Shown piece by piece: positions 17,840-27,191 of a stretch of 64,000 nucleotides of DNA. Below the pieces are notes generated by a model. It was not told where the DNA came from. It ran no database searches and saw nothing but the letters and a program-made list of their open reading frames with translations. The position numbers were made by a program, and so were the translations under genes. The stretch is from Geodermatophilus obscurus (GTDB taxonomy: Bacteria; Actinomycetota; Actinomycetes; Mycobacteriales; Geodermatophilaceae). Positions within the stretch are counted from its first letter, which is position 1. Each line of letters starts with the position of its first letter. The stretch lies in NCBI RefSeq assembly GCF_900115395.1, contig NZ_FOWE01000002.1:62001-126000 (forward strand), read 5' to 3'.

Positions 17840-18946
17840 GTGCCCCGAACGCTGAAGCTCGCCCTCTTCGCCCTGGTCCTCGCCGGACTGGTGGGCGGCT
17901 CGACCGCGTGGTTCCTCGCCACGCAGAAGTCGCTGACCCTGACCGTCGACGGGCAGGACCGTGCGGTGACCACGACCGCCGGCACCGTGGGCGAGGTGCT
18001 GGCCGAGGAGGGCCTGGAGACCCAGGCGCACGACGTCGTCCTCCCCGGGCCCGACGCCGAGGTCGTCGACGGCGACACCGTCGTCGTGAACCGTGCGCGG
18101 CCGCTGCAGCTCACCGTCGACGGCGTCAGCAGCGAGGTCTACGTCACCGCGCTGTCGGTCGACGAGGCGCTCGCCCAGCTCGGCTACCGCGCCGAGGGCA
18201 TGGTGCTGTCGGCCAGCCGCAGCGAGCGGCTCCCGCTCGACGGCATGGAGCTGTCGATCACCACCCCGAAGGACGTCACGCTCGTCGTCGACGGCACGAC
18301 CCGCGTCGTGAGCACCACCGCCGCCACCGCCGGCGCGTTCCTAGAGGAGCAGGGCGTCGTCCTCGGCGAGCACGACCGCACCAGCCTCTACCCGACCCAG
18401 CCGCTGCTGAGCGCCATGCGGCTGCAGGTGGCCCGCGTCTCGGTGACCGAGGAGGTGGTCACCGCCCCCGTGCCGTTCCGGACCGTCGAGACCGAGGACC
18501 CGGAGGCCTTCGAGGGCGACGACACCGTCACGCAGGAGGGCGTCCCCGGCGAGCAGGCCACCACCTTCCGCGTCACCGTCGTCGACGGCGTCGAGACCGG
18601 GCGCGAGCAGCTCGACATGGCCGTGACCGTCCCCCCGGTCGACGAGCTCGTCACCGTCGGCACCAAGGAGCGCCCCGCGCCCGCCGGCGGCGTGCCGGCC
18701 ACCGCCGACGGCCTGGACTGGGCGGCGCTGGCGCAGTGCGAGTCCGGCGGCCGGCCGGACGCGGTGAGCTCCACCGGCAAGTACCGCGGCATGTACCAGT
18801 TCTCGACGGCGACCTGGCAGTCCGTCGGCGGGTCCGGCGACCCCGCGGCCGCCTCCGCCGCCGAGCAGACCCTGCGCGCCCAGATGCTCTACGCCCGCTC
18901 CGGGGCCGGCCAGTGGCCGCACTGCGGCTCGCGACTGTTCGGCTGA
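17840..18946 (+). CDS. rpfB: Resuscitation-promoting factor RpfB
   Basis: Secreted or membrane-anchored muralytic enzyme that cleaves peptidoglycan and promotes exit from dormancy. The 368-residue protein has an N-terminal hydrophobic helix (about 6-25). Three DUF348 repeats follow (about 33-73, 89-130, 144-185; each with LTVDG-type starts), then a G5 domain (about 205-283) and the C-terminal lysozyme-like Rpf domain (about 295-368). The catalytic Glu is in CESGG, followed by [20 protein letters not shown]. This is the full RpfB architecture of M. tuberculosis. GTG 17840 follows GAGAG; ATG 17798 is an alternative. It is followed 10 bp later by rsmA. Confidence 0.95.
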   Translation: MPRTLKLALFALVLAGLVGGSTAWFLATQKSLTLTVDGQDRAVTTTAGTVGEVLAEEGLETQAHDVVLPGPDAEVVDGDTVVVNRARPLQLTVDGVSSEVYVTALSVDEALAQLGYRAEGMVLSASRSERLPLDGMELSITTPKDVTLVVDGTTRVVSTTAATAGAFLEEQGVVLGEHDRTSLYPTQPLLSAMRLQVARVSVTEEVVTAPVPFRTVETEDPEAFEGDDTVTQEGVPGEQATTFRVTVVDGVETGREQLDMAVTVPPVDELVTVGTKERPAPAGGVPATADGLDWAALAQCESGGRPDAVSSTGKYRGMYQFSTATWQSVGGSGDPAAASAAEQTLRAQMLYARSGAGQWPHCGSRLFG

Positions 18947-18956
18947 GGCCCACCCG

Positions 18957-19811
18957 CTGACCACTCCCGAGCAGGCCGACGGGCTGCTGGGCCCGGCCGC
19001 CATCCGCGACCTGGCCCAGCAGCTCGACCTGCGTCCCACCAAGACGCTCGGCCAGAACTTCCTGCACGACGCCAACACCATCCGCCGCATCGTGCGGACG
19101 GCGGAGCTGCGCCCCGACGACGTCGTCCTCGAGGTCGGCCCGGGCCTGGGCTCGCTGACCCTCGGCCTGCTGCCGGCCGCCGCGGCCGTGACCGCCGTCG
19201 AGATCGACCCCCGGCTGGCCGGCCTGCTGCCGCGCACGGTGGCCGACCGGCGGCCCGACCTGGCCGGCCGGCTGACCGTCGTCGAGGCCGACGCGCTGCG
19301 GGTCCGGGAGCTGCCCGGCCCCCCTCCGACGGCGCTGGTGGCCAACCTGCCGTACAACGTGGCCGTGCCCGTGTTGCTGCACCTGCTGGAACTGCTGCCC
19401 TCGCTGCGGCGTGCGCTGGTCCTCGTCCAGGCCGAGGTCGCCGAGCGGCTGGCGGCCCCGCCCGGCAGCTCCGCCTACGGCGTCCCCTCGGTCAAGGCCG
19501 CCTGGTACGGCACCGCCCGCCGCGCCGGCAGCATCGGCCGGCGGGTGTTCTGGCCCGAGCCCAACGTCGACTCCGGGCTGGTCGCCCTCGACCGGCACGA
19601 CCCGCCCCCCGGCGACCGGGCCGCGACCTTCGCCGTCGTCGACGCCGCCTTCGCCACGCGCCGCAAGGGCCTGCGGGCGGCGCTGGCCGGCTGGGCCGGC
19701 AGCCCGGCCGCCGCCGAGCAGCGGCTGCGCGCGGCCGGCATCGACCCGGCCACCCGCGGCGAGCGGCTGTCGGTGGCCGACTTCGCGCGGCTGGCGGCGA
19801 CCGCGCCGTGA
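18957..19811 (+). CDS. rsmA: 16S rRNA dimethyladenosine transferase, probable CTG start
   Basis: Dimethylates two adjacent adenosines near the 3' end of 16S rRNA. The SAM-binding region [15 protein letters not shown] and catalytic [15 protein letters not shown] (NLPY) are clear. The essential N-terminal block [15 protein letters not shown] lies upstream of the first canonical start (GTG 19092). Reading back in frame into rpfB I find no ATG, GTG or TTG; CTG 18957 is the only near-cognate in a suitable place, with GAGG eight bases upstream (TGAGG formed by the rpfB stop). This gives 284 residues, normal for the family. An unrecorded frameshift is the alternative, but the codon pattern is unbroken. 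Confidence 0.9.
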   Translation: MTTPEQADGLLGPAAIRDLAQQLDLRPTKTLGQNFLHDANTIRRIVRTAELRPDDVVLEVGPGLGSLTLGLLPAAAAVTAVEIDPRLAGLLPRTVADRRPDLAGRLTVVEADALRVRELPGPPPTALVANLPYNVAVPVLLHLLELLPSLRRALVLVQAEVAERLAAPPGSSAYGVPSVKAAWYGTARRAGSIGRRVFWPEPNVDSGLVALDRHDPPPGDRAATFAVVDAAFATRRKGLRAALAGWAGSPAAAEQRLRAAGIDPATRGERLSVADFARLAATAP

Positions 19812-19836
19812 GCCGGTCCTGCGGAGGCGGGTGCCC

Positions 19837-20796
19837 GTGAGCTGGTCCTCGCCGGGCGGCCCCGGGCACAGCCGGGGCGACGGCGCGGTCGCCGCGCACG
19901 CGCCGGCCAAGGTCAACGTGTCCCTCGCCGTCGGCCCGCTGCGCGACGACGGCTTCCACACGCTGCACACCGTCTACCTCGCCGTGTCGCTGCTGGACAC
20001 CGTGACCGTGCGGCCCGCCGACCGGCTGTCGGTGACGGTGACCGGGGAGGGCGCCGACGGTCCCGACCCGGTGCCCACCGACCGGCGCAACCTCGTCTGG
20101 CAGGCCGCGGAGCTGCTCGCCGAGCACGCCGGGGTCGCCGCCGGCGCCGCCATCGAGGTGCACAAGACGATCCCGGCCGCGGCGGGGCTCGCCGGGGGCA
20201 GCGCCGACGCCGCCGCCGCCCTGGTGGCCCTGGACGCGCTGTGGGGCATCCACGCCACCCGCGGCGACCTCACCGGCCTCGCCGCCCGCCTCGGCAGCGA
20301 CGTCCCCTTCGGCCTCGCCGGCGGGGTGGCGCTCGGCACCGGCCACGGCGAGCAGCTCACGCCGGTCCTGGCCCGGCGGCAGTGGCACTGGGTGCTCGGC
20401 ATCGCCGAGGGCGGCCTGTCCACACCGGCGGTCTACGCCGAGCTCGACCGGCTGCGCGCCGCGGGCCGGCTCCCCGACGGGACGGCGGCTCCCGAGTCCG
20501 GGCCGGTGCTGGCCGCCCTGCGCAGCGGGCCGACGGCGGCGCTGGCCGCCGCGCTCACCAACGACCTGCAGGCGCCGGCGATCTCGCTGCGCCCGGCGCT
20601 GCGGCGGGCGCTGCGGGCGGCCACCGGCGCCGGGGCCGCCGCCGCGCTGGTCAGCGGCTCGGGGCCGACCGTGGCCGCCCTGGCCGACGACGAGGACGCG
20701 GCGCTGCGGCTGGCCGCCGTCCTGGCGGGGGAGGGCGTGTTCCGCACCGTCCGGGTGGTGCACGGCCCCGTGCCGGGCGCCCGGCTGGTGGGCTGA
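19837..20796 (+). CDS. ispE: 4-diphosphocytidyl-2-C-methyl-D-erythritol kinase
   Basis: GHMP kinase of the MEP isoprenoid pathway, phosphorylating the 2-hydroxyl of CDP-methylerythritol. It has 319 residues. The substrate-binding [12 protein letters not shown] opens the fold, the ATP-binding GHMP motif is [20 protein letters not shown], and [11 protein letters not shown] is motif 3. GGAGG nine bases before GTG 19837 decides the start over GTG 19831. It closes the rpfB-rsmA-ispE operon (26 bp after rsmA) and is convergent with the TetR gene, only 4 bp apart. Confidence 0.96.
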   Translation: MSWSSPGGPGHSRGDGAVAAHAPAKVNVSLAVGPLRDDGFHTLHTVYLAVSLLDTVTVRPADRLSVTVTGEGADGPDPVPTDRRNLVWQAAELLAEHAGVAAGAAIEVHKTIPAAAGLAGGSADAAAALVALDALWGIHATRGDLTGLAARLGSDVPFGLAGGVALGTGHGEQLTPVLARRQWHWVLGIAEGGLSTPAVYAELDRLRAAGRLPDGTAAPESGPVLAALRSGPTAALAAALTNDLQAPAISLRPALRRALRAATGAGAAAALVSGSGPTVAALADDEDAALRLAAVLAGEGVFRTVRVVHGPVPGARLVG

Positions 20797-20800
20797 CCGC

Positions 20801-21403
20801 TCAGGCGGGGTCGAGCCGGACGGTGTGCAGCACCGGGTGCGGATCGAGGTGGGACAGGCCGGAGTAGGCGAGGTCGACCAGCCGCGCGGCCACCTCGTCC
20901 TTGCTGGTCGTCCGGTGCTCCAGCCACCACTGGGCGACCAGCGCCACCATCCCCACCAGCGCCTGGCTGTAGAGCCCGGCGGGCTGCGGGTCGTGACCGC
21001 GTGCGGCCAGCTGCTCGGCGAGCAGGTGCTCGACCCGGTGGGCGATCTCGCCCAGCAGCGACGAGTACGAGCCGGCGCCGGGGGAGTCGCGGGCGAGCAC
21101 CCGGAAGCCGTCGGTGTCGTCCTCGACGTAGTCCAGCAGCGCCAGGGCCGCGCGCTCGAGCAGCGCCCGCGGCCCGCCGCCCTGCGCGAGCGCTGCGGTG
21201 AACCGGTCGAGCAGCCGCTGCATCTCCCGGTCGACGACGGCGGTGTAGAGGCCCTCCTTGCCGCCGAAGTGCTCGTAGACGACCGGCTTGCTGACGTCGG
21301 CGCGGACGGCGAGCTCCTCGATCGACGTCGCCTCGTAGCCGCGCTCGGCGAACACCGCGCGGCCGACCGCGACCAGCTGCTCCCGCCGTTGGGGACCGCT
21401 CAT
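20801..21403 (-). CDS. TetR family regulator
   Basis: 200-residue DNA-binding repressor. The N-terminal helix-turn-helix, ERGYEATSIEELAVRADVS followed by KPVVYEHFGGKEGLY, is typical. The remainder is an all-helical ligand-binding domain ending in PVLHTVRLDPA. It resembles Rv1019-like regulators next to glmU in mycobacteria in position. ATG 21403 begins MSGPQRREQL; GTG 21409 is another option. It is 53 bp downstream of the desaturase on the same strand and probably co-transcribed with it. A palindrome before the desaturase (22514-22529) is a natural candidate for its operator. Confidence 0.9.
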   Translation of the reverse strand: MSGPQRREQLVAVGRAVFAERGYEATSIEELAVRADVSKPVVYEHFGGKEGLYTAVVDREMQRLLDRFTAALAQGGGPRALLERAALALLDYVEDDTDGFRVLARDSPGAGSYSSLLGEIAHRVEHLLAEQLAARGHDPQPAGLYSQALVGMVALVAQWWLEHRTTSKDEVAARLVDLAYSGLSHLDPHPVLHTVRLDPA

Positions 21404-21456
21404 CCGCACCCGTGGGCGCGGCACGCCAGCACGTCCGGCCGGAGCCGGCACCCCCG

Positions 21457-22440
21457 TCAGGCGGCGGCGGGCTCGGGTGCCCGCCGCTTCGCGGCCAGGC
21501 GCACCGGGTCGGGCCACTTCACCGAGGAGGCCCAGCCGAGCTTCTCGAACACCCAGATCACCCGGGCGCTGATGTCGATCTGCCCGCGCAGGACGCCGTG
21601 GCGGGCGCAGGTCGGGTCGGCGTGGTGCAGGTTGTGCCACGACTCCCCGGCGCTCAGGATCGCCAGCGGCCAGAAGTTGGTGGCGCGGTCGCGCGAGGCG
21701 AACGGCCGGCTGCCCACGACGTGGCAGATCGAGTTGATCGACCAGGTGACGTGGTGCAGCAGGCCGGTGCGCACCAGCCCGGCCCAGAAGAACGCCGACC
21801 AGGCGCCGGCCCAGCTGCCGGTCACCAGGCCGCCGATCGCGGCGGGCAGGGCGAGGCTCAGGAAGGCCCACAGGCTGAACAGCCGACTGGTGATCCGCAG
21901 CCCGCCGTCCTTGAGCAGGTCGGGGGCGTAGCGCTCGGCGTTGGTCTGCCGGCGGTCGAACAGCCAGCCCAGGTGGGCGTGCCACATGCCCTTGAGCAGC
22001 GCCCGGGCGTCGGTGCCGTAGCGCCACGGCGAGTGCGGGTCGCCCTCGCGGTCGGAGAAGGCGTGGTGGCGCCGGTGGTCGGCCACCCACTGCACGACCG
22101 GGCCCTGGATCGCCATGCAGCCGGCGATCGCCAGCGCGATGCGCAGCGGCCGCTTGGCCTTGAACGAGCCGTGGGTGAAGTAGCGGTGGTAGCCCACCGT
22201 CACCCCGAGCAGGGGGACGAAGTAGAAGCCGGCGAACAGCGCGACGTCGAGCCACGACAGTCCCCAGCCCCACACGACCGGCACGATCGCGGCCAGGGCC
22301 ACGAACGGCACGACGACGAACACGTAGAGGACCAGCTGCTCGAGGTGGCCCTTCTCCTTGCCGTACGCGGTGGCCGGCAGACCGGCGTCGGGGTCAGCGG
22401 GGCGGAAGGCCGTCGGCCGGGTCAGGGAGGGGGCGGACAC
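21457..22440 (-). CDS. Membrane fatty-acid (acyl-CoA) desaturase
   Basis: Integral-membrane di-iron desaturase, probably a delta-9 acyl-CoA/lipid desaturase tuning membrane fluidity. The 327-residue protein carries the three histidine boxes HRYFTH, HRRHH and HNLHH in the right order, plus a fourth conserved ALLKGMWHAHLGWLF block, with membrane helix pairs at about 40-85 and 170-215. GTG 22440 is preceded by GGAGG ten bases upstream. It lies with a TetR gene in a unit divergent from tRNA-Gln/glmU, and is not part of the mycobacterial gene order here. Confidence 0.95.
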   Translation of the reverse strand: MSAPSLTRPTAFRPADPDAGLPATAYGKEKGHLEQLVLYVFVVVPFVALAAIVPVVWGWGLSWLDVALFAGFYFVPLLGVTVGYHRYFTHGSFKAKRPLRIALAIAGCMAIQGPVVQWVADHRRHHAFSDREGDPHSPWRYGTDARALLKGMWHAHLGWLFDRRQTNAERYAPDLLKDGGLRITSRLFSLWAFLSLALPAAIGGLVTGSWAGAWSAFFWAGLVRTGLLHHVTWSINSICHVVGSRPFASRDRATNFWPLAILSAGESWHNLHHADPTCARHGVLRGQIDISARVIWVFEKLGWASSVKWPDPVRLAAKRRAPEPAAA

Positions 22441-22513
22441 GGGGCGGGAGCCTCCAGGTGTGGGCCGTCGCGGGTCGTCCGAGGTGGACGACCGGCGGAT
22501 GGGTGCTGCGTAA

Positions 22514-22529
22514 CCTACGTCACCGTAGG
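22514..22529. promoter_or_regulatory. Palindromic operator candidate before the desaturase
   Basis: CCTACG-TCAC-CGTAGG is a perfect 6-bp inverted repeat with a 4-base centre, 74 bp upstream of the desaturase start. The flanking TAACCTACG gives a -10-like TAGGTT on the minus strand overlapping the repeat, so a bound repressor would block transcription. The co-encoded TetR protein is the likely ligand (inference). Confidence 0.5.
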
Positions 22530-22564
22530 CGGACGCGCCGCCTGGGCCTGCGGGCCGGGTGGAC

Positions 22565-22594
22565 GGTGACCCGGCGCCACCCGGCCCCTAGGCT
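22565..22594 (+). promoter_or_regulatory. Promoter candidate for tRNA-Gln
   Basis: GGTGAC (-35-like) and TAGGCT (-10-like) are separated by 18 bp and end 37 bp before the tRNA 5' end. Confidence 0.4.
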
Positions 22595-22631
22595 CGGGCG
22601 CGTGGTGCCGCGCGCGGGCGCGGCGCCGCGG

Positions 22632-22704
22632 TGGGGGATGGGGTAATCGGCAGCCCGCCGGCCTTTGGAGCCGGGAAGTCTCGGTTCGAGTCCGAGTCCC
22701 CCAG
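22632..22704 (+). tRNA. tRNA-Gln (anticodon TTG)
   Basis: Acceptor TGGGGGA pairs with TCCCCCA, giving the U1-A72 pair and G73 discriminator typical of glutamine tRNAs. The anticodon stem CCGGC/GCCGG encloses CTTTGGA (anticodon TTG), the T-arm is CTCGG/CCGAG with TTCGAGT. CCA is not encoded. It lies 56 bp before glmU. Confidence 0.97.
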
Positions 22705-22760
22705 CAGCGTCCCCATCCACCGCCGGCCGGCGCCGGCGGGCCCACCGTCGGAGGAGATCC

Positions 22761-24269
22761 GTGAGCTCCCAGCAGGCAGTCGCCGCCGTCGTCGTCCTCG
22801 CCGCCGGCCAGGGCACCCGCATGCGGTCGGCCACGCCGAAGGTCCTGCACGAGCTCGGTGGGCGCTCGATGCTCGGCCACGTGCTCGCGGCCGCGCAGCC
22901 GCTGGGCGCCGCCACCACCGTGGTGGTCGTCGGGTCCGGACGGGAGGCCGTCGAGGCGCACCTGGCCGCGGTCGCACCCGGCGCGCGGGCGGTGCTGCAG
23001 GCCGAGCAGCTCGGGTCCGGGCACGCCGCCCGGGTCGCCCTGGACGCCGTCCCCGAGCTCGAGGGCCCGGTGCTGGTGGTCAACGGCGACGCCCCGCTGC
23101 TGCGGACCGCCACGCTCACCGCGCTGGTCGACGGGCACACCGCGGCCGCCAGCGTGTTCACCGTCCTGACCGCCGAGGTCGACGACCCCACCGGGCTGGG
23201 CCGGATCGTCCGCGACGACGCCGGCGCCCCGCGCGCCATCGTGGAGGAGCGCGACGCGACGCCCGGGCAGCGGGCGGTCCGCGAGGTCAACGCCGGGGTC
23301 TACGTGGCCGACGCCGGCACGCTGCGGCGGGTGCTGGCCGGGCTGGCCACCGACAACGCTCAGGGCGAGCAGTACCTCACCGACGCGCTCGCGCCCCTGG
23401 TCGAGGGCGGTGCGCCGGTCGCCGCCGTCCCCGCGCCGGACCCCGACGACGTCCTCGGCTGCAACGACCGCCGCGAGCTCGCCGTGCGCCGCCGCACGCT
23501 CAACGACCGCGTGCTCGACGAGCTCATGCGCTCCGGCGTCACCGTCGTCGACCCGGCCACCACCTGGGTCGACGTCACGGTCACCGTCGCCCCCGACGCC
23601 CTGCTCGAGCCGGGCGTCCAGCTGCGCGGGACGACGTCGGTGGCCACCGGTGCCGTCGTCGGCCCCGACACCACGCTGGTCGACACCACCGTCGGGGAGG
23701 GCGCCGCCGTCGTGCGCTCGCACGTGCTCGGCGCGGTCGTCGGGCCGCGGGCCACGGTCGGCCCGTTCAGCTACGTGCGGCCGGGTACCCGGCTGGGCGC
23801 GGACGCCAAGGTGGGCGCCTTCGTGGAGACGAAGAACGCGCAGGTGGGCGAGGGGTCGAAGGTGCCGCACCTGTCCTACGTCGGCGACGCGACCATCGGG
23901 CGCGGCAGCAACATCGGTGCCGCGACGGTGTTCGTCAACTACGACGGCGTGGCCAAGCACCACACGACCGTCGGCGACGCGGTCCGCATCGGCTCGGACA
24001 CCATGCTCGTGGCGCCGGTCACCGTGGGGGACGGCGCCTACACCGCCGCCGGCTCGGTGATCACCGAGGACGTCCCCCCGGGTGCCATGGGTGTGGCGCG
24101 GGCCGCACAGCGCAATGTGGCAGGCTGGGTCCGTCGCCGCCGCCCCGGCACCGCCGCCGCGGACGCCGCTGCGGCGGCGGGAGCAGCAGCCGAGGGGACG
24201 GCCGGGAGCCGTCCCGCGGGCGACACCCCGGCCGGGCCGGCGGAGCCCGGGGCGGACCACGAGCGGTAG
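22761..24269 (+). CDS. glmU: Bifunctional UDP-N-acetylglucosamine pyrophosphorylase / glucosamine-1-phosphate N-acetyltransferase
   Basis: Makes UDP-GlcNAc for peptidoglycan and for the amino-sugar branch of the downstream island. It has 502 residues. The N-terminal uridylyltransferase starts with VVVLAAGQGTRMRSATPKVL (LxxGxGTxMxS...K). Its NGDAPLL and EVNAGVYV motifs follow. From about residue 255 a left-handed beta-helix begins, with RPGTRLGADAKVGAFVETKN, GEGSKVPHLSYVGDATIG and NYDGVAKHHT, the acetyltransferase site. The C-terminal ~50 residues are an Ala/Gly-rich tail. GGAGGAG five bases before GTG 22761 decides the start. prs follows after 13 bp. Confidence 0.97.
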   Translation: MSSQQAVAAVVVLAAGQGTRMRSATPKVLHELGGRSMLGHVLAAAQPLGAATTVVVVGSGREAVEAHLAAVAPGARAVLQAEQLGSGHAARVALDAVPELEGPVLVVNGDAPLLRTATLTALVDGHTAAASVFTVLTAEVDDPTGLGRIVRDDAGAPRAIVEERDATPGQRAVREVNAGVYVADAGTLRRVLAGLATDNAQGEQYLTDALAPLVEGGAPVAAVPAPDPDDVLGCNDRRELAVRRRTLNDRVLDELMRSGVTVVDPATTWVDVTVTVAPDALLEPGVQLRGTTSVATGAVVGPDTTLVDTTVGEGAAVVRSHVLGAVVGPRATVGPFSYVRPGTRLGADAKVGAFVETKNAQVGEGSKVPHLSYVGDATIGRGSNIGAATVFVNYDGVAKHHTTVGDAVRIGSDTMLVAPVTVGDGAYTAAGSVITEDVPPGAMGVARAAQRNVAGWVRRRRPGTAAADAAAAAGAAAEGTAGSRPAGDTPAGPAEPGADHER

Positions 24270-24282
24270 GGGTACACAGCCG

Positions 24283-25263
24283 ATGAGCGCGATCCGGCAG
24301 ACCACCAGCAAGAGCCTGATGCTCTTCTCCGGCCGGGCCTACCCCGAGCTGACCGACGAGATCGCCGGGCACCTGGGGGTCACCCCGACGCCCACGGCGG
24401 CCTACGAGTTCGCCAACGGCGAGCTCTTCGTGCGCTTCGAGGAGTCGGTGCGCGGCTCGGACGCGTTCATCGTGCAGAGCCACGCCGCGCCGATCAACAC
24501 CTGGCTCATGGAGCAGCTGCTCATGGTCGACGCCGCCAAGCGCGCGTCGGCCAAGCGGATCACCGTCGTCGCGCCGTTCTTCCCCTACGCCCGGCAGGAC
24601 AAGAAGCACCGCGGCCGCGAGCCGATCTCCGCCCGCCTGGTCGCGGACATGTTCAAGACCGCCGGCGCCGACCGGCTGATGACCGTCGACCTGCACACCG
24701 CGCAGATCCAGGGCTTCTTCGACGGCCCGGTCGACCACCTCTTCGCCCTCGAGCTGCTCAGCGGCTACGTGCAGGAGCGCTGGGGCGACCGCGACATCAC
24801 CGTCGTCTCGCCGGACTCCGGCCGCGTCCGGGTGTCGGAGCGGTGGAGCGACAAGCTGGGCGGCAAGCCCCTGGCCTTCATCCACAAGACCCGCGACCCG
24901 ATGCGGCCCAACGAGGTGGTCGCCAACCGCGTCGTCGGTGAGGTCGAGGGCCGGCTGTGCATCCTGCTCGACGACATGATCGACACCGGCGGCACGATCG
25001 TGAAGGCCGCCGAGACGCTGTTCACCGCCGGCGCGGCCGACGTCATCGTCTGCGCCACCCACGGCGTCCTCTCCGGTCCGGCGGTCGACCGGCTGAAGAA
25101 CAGCCAGATCAGCGAGGTCATCGTGACCAACACGCTGCCGATCCAGCCGGAGCGCCGGTTCGACAAGCTCACCGTCCTGTCCATCGCCCCGCTGCTGGCC
25201 CGGGCGATCAAGGAGGTCTTCGAGGACGGCTCGGTCACCAGCCTCTTCGGCGGCGCCAGCTGA
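24283..25263 (+). CDS. prs: Ribose-phosphate pyrophosphokinase
   Basis: Makes PRPP from ribose-5-phosphate and ATP for nucleotide, His, Trp and (in actinobacteria) decaprenyl-phospho-arabinose synthesis. It has 326 residues. Visible motifs are FANGELFVRFEESVRGSD, the ATP loop FFPYARQDKKHRGREPI, DLHTAQIQGFF, and the PRPP-binding site ILLDDMIDTGGTI. ATG 24283 gives full homology (SLMLFSGRAYPELTDEIA). It is in the glmU-prs pair found across actinobacteria. The stop is 33 bp from the convergent oxygenase gene. Confidence 0.98.
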   Translation: MSAIRQTTSKSLMLFSGRAYPELTDEIAGHLGVTPTPTAAYEFANGELFVRFEESVRGSDAFIVQSHAAPINTWLMEQLLMVDAAKRASAKRITVVAPFFPYARQDKKHRGREPISARLVADMFKTAGADRLMTVDLHTAQIQGFFDGPVDHLFALELLSGYVQERWGDRDITVVSPDSGRVRVSERWSDKLGGKPLAFIHKTRDPMRPNEVVANRVVGEVEGRLCILLDDMIDTGGTIVKAAETLFTAGAADVIVCATHGVLSGPAVDRLKNSQISEVIVTNTLPIQPERRFDKLTVLSIAPLLARAIKEVFEDGSVTSLFGGAS

Positions 25264-25296
25264 CCCGTCGCCTCCCCGGCTCGCAGGGGAGCCCGG

Positions 25297-26181
25297 TCAG
25301 CGGGTGAAGGCGCGCGGGAGGCAGGCCAGCTGGCGGTCGTCGAGCCCGCGGGAGGCCAGCTCCCGCTGGCGCTCGGTGACCGGCGGGACGGGCACGGTCG
25401 TCATGGGCGTGCGCGAGGTGTAGGTGAAGGTGACCGAGCCGCGGTCGCGGCGCACCGGCGGCATCGCCCGGTGGAACACCGCGCGCGTGTCGGCGACGAC
25501 CGCCGTCCACGTCGGGCCGGTCGCCCGCCGCCACTCGTCCTCGGGGACGCGGCGGCGCAGCGCGTCGTCGCCCACGAACCCGGTGACGTAGGCCAGCTCC
25601 CGGACCAGCCGGTCGGTGTGCCGGCGGGACACCCACTCGAAGGGCCCGCCCTCGAGGTCGACGTCGTTGAGCCACACCAGGATCTTGAACATCCGGTGGT
25701 CCTCCATGTCGCGGTGCCACTGCCGGACGCCGACCGTCCGCGCCGTCGCGTGCTCGCACCGCACGTCGGCGCCGTGGTAGCGGGGCGGCAGGCCGAGGTG
25801 GGCCTCGGCGAGGTCCAGCAGCTCCGGTTGCAGGCCCCACTGCCACACGTCGGACTCGGCGAGCACGTCGTCGAGCGACGGGCGGCTGGTGTCGCTGCCG
25901 GGGGTCGCGCCGCGGGCGGTCGCGGCCGCCAGTGCCCCGAGCCCGGCCTGCAGGCGGTCGGTGCCGGGCAGGCCGAGACGGTCGAGCGTGCTGACGCACA
26001 CGCCCTCCTCGCGGAGGGTGGCCACGACCTCGGCCCGCTGGGGCGACAGCGTCGGGACGAACGGCTCGTAGCGGCGCAGCCGCTGCCGGTGCAGGTGCTG
26101 GGACAGCTCGCGCGCGGGGCCGACCCGGCCGATCACCTCCCGCTTGACGCGGTTCCCGGCACGCACGGCCAGATCGAGCAC
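25297..26181 (-). CDS. Phytanoyl-CoA dioxygenase-like Fe(II)/2-oxoglutarate oxygenase
   Basis: 294-residue protein with a PhyH-like double-stranded beta-helix. The facial triad is visible: QWHRDMEDH gives HxD, AVFHRAMPP the distal His, and the Arg of RRDRGSVTFTY a candidate 2-oxoglutarate ligand. MFKILVWLNDVDLEGGPFEW is the strand and turn usual in this family (WLNDVD..GPFEW). GAGGAGG six bases upstream fixes GTG 26181. Small-molecule hydroxylation is expected, substrate unknown. It stands alone, convergent with prs and divergent from rplY, interrupting a gene order that is contiguous in mycobacteria, so it looks like a lineage-specific insertion. Confidence 0.85.
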   Translation of the reverse strand: MLDLAVRAGNRVKREVIGRVGPARELSQHLHRQRLRRYEPFVPTLSPQRAEVVATLREEGVCVSTLDRLGLPGTDRLQAGLGALAAATARGATPGSDTSRPSLDDVLAESDVWQWGLQPELLDLAEAHLGLPPRYHGADVRCEHATARTVGVRQWHRDMEDHRMFKILVWLNDVDLEGGPFEWVSRRHTDRLVRELAYVTGFVGDDALRRRVPEDEWRRATGPTWTAVVADTRAVFHRAMPPVRRDRGSVTFTYTSRTPMTTVPVPPVTERQRELASRGLDDRQLACLPRAFTR

Positions 26182-26478
26182 GGTGGTCCTCCTCGGCAAC
26201 CGACCGCTCCGCCGGTCGTGGATGGGTGTCCGGAGCGCCGCGCACGCTAGTGACGTCGTGAGAGCCGCCGGAACCCCGTTCATGATCGCCATGCGGACGT
26301 TCTCGTCCCGTCCGGCGCGACGCCGCGCAGGAGCGCCCGCGACGGGCGTCTACACTGGCGGGAAGCCCGGCGAGGGAGGCGGCCCGTCCGCTCTCCGTGA
26401 TCGACGTGCGTGTGCTCCCTGCGAGGTGTGCCGCGCGCGGCCGCCGGCACACCGGCCGATCCACCAGAGGAGCACACC

Positions 26479-27183
26479 GTGGCTGACTTCCGCCTCGTCG
26501 CCGAGGCCCGCACCGAGTTCGGCAAGGGCAGCGCCCGCCGGACCCGCCGCGCGGGCCGCATCCCCGCCGTCCTGTACGGGCACGGCCAGGACGTCGTCCA
26601 CCTGTCGCTGCCGGCCCGCGAGTTCGCCGCGGTCCTGCGCAACGGCGGCAGCAACGCCCTGGTCACCGTCGTCCTCGACGGCACCGAGCACCTCGCGCTC
26701 ACCAAGTCGGTGCAGCGCGACCCGCTCACCCGCGTGCACGAGCACGTCGACCTGCTGGCCGTCCGCCGCGGCGAGCGGACGACCGTCGAGGTGCCGCTGG
26801 TCGTCGTCGGGGAGCCCGGCGTGGACGCGATCACCAACCACCAGCTCAACACCGTCGCGATCGAGGCCGACGCGACCGCCCTGCCCGACACGATCGAGGT
26901 CGACGTGACCGGCCGCACCGCCGGGCAGAACATCGCCGCCGGCGACCTCGTCCTGCCGCGCGGCGCCACCCTGGTCACCGACCCCGAGGCGCTGGTCATC
27001 GGCTTCCTCGGTGCCCCGACCGCCGAGGCCCTCGAGGCCGAGCTCGCCGAGGCCGAGGCCGAGGCCGGCATCGAGCGCGAGGAGTCCGCGCCCGCCGAGG
27101 GCGGCATCGGCGAGGGCGACGTCGTCCCCGAGCCGCAGGCCCAGGGCGGCGGCGAGTCGATCGAGTCGACCGAGAACAGCTGA
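26479..27183 (+). CDS. rplY: 50S ribosomal protein L25/general stress protein Ctc
   Basis: 5S-rRNA-binding ribosomal protein of the long Ctc type, 234 residues. The N-terminal L25 domain (about 1-92) contains [20 protein letters not shown] and VLYGH. The second TL5/Ctc beta domain follows ([31 protein letters not shown], then [20 protein letters not shown]). The end is an acidic Glu/Ala-rich tail from about residue 178 ([12 protein letters not shown]...), as in actinobacterial Ctc. AGAGGAG before GTG 26479 is a good ribosome binding site. TACACT at 26351 may be the -10 of a ~120-base leader. pth follows. Confidence 0.97.
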   Translation: MADFRLVAEARTEFGKGSARRTRRAGRIPAVLYGHGQDVVHLSLPAREFAAVLRNGGSNALVTVVLDGTEHLALTKSVQRDPLTRVHEHVDLLAVRRGERTTVEVPLVVVGEPGVDAITNHQLNTVAIEADATALPDTIEVDVTGRTAGQNIAAGDLVLPRGATLVTDPEALVIGFLGAPTAEALEAELAEAEAEAGIEREESAPAEGGIGEGDVVPEPQAQGGGESIESTENS

Positions 27184-27191
27184 GGTCACCG

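Noticed and set aside
19092-19811. rsmA starting at GTG 19092
   Set aside because: It would remove [10 protein letters not shown], needed for SAM binding and activity in all homologues.
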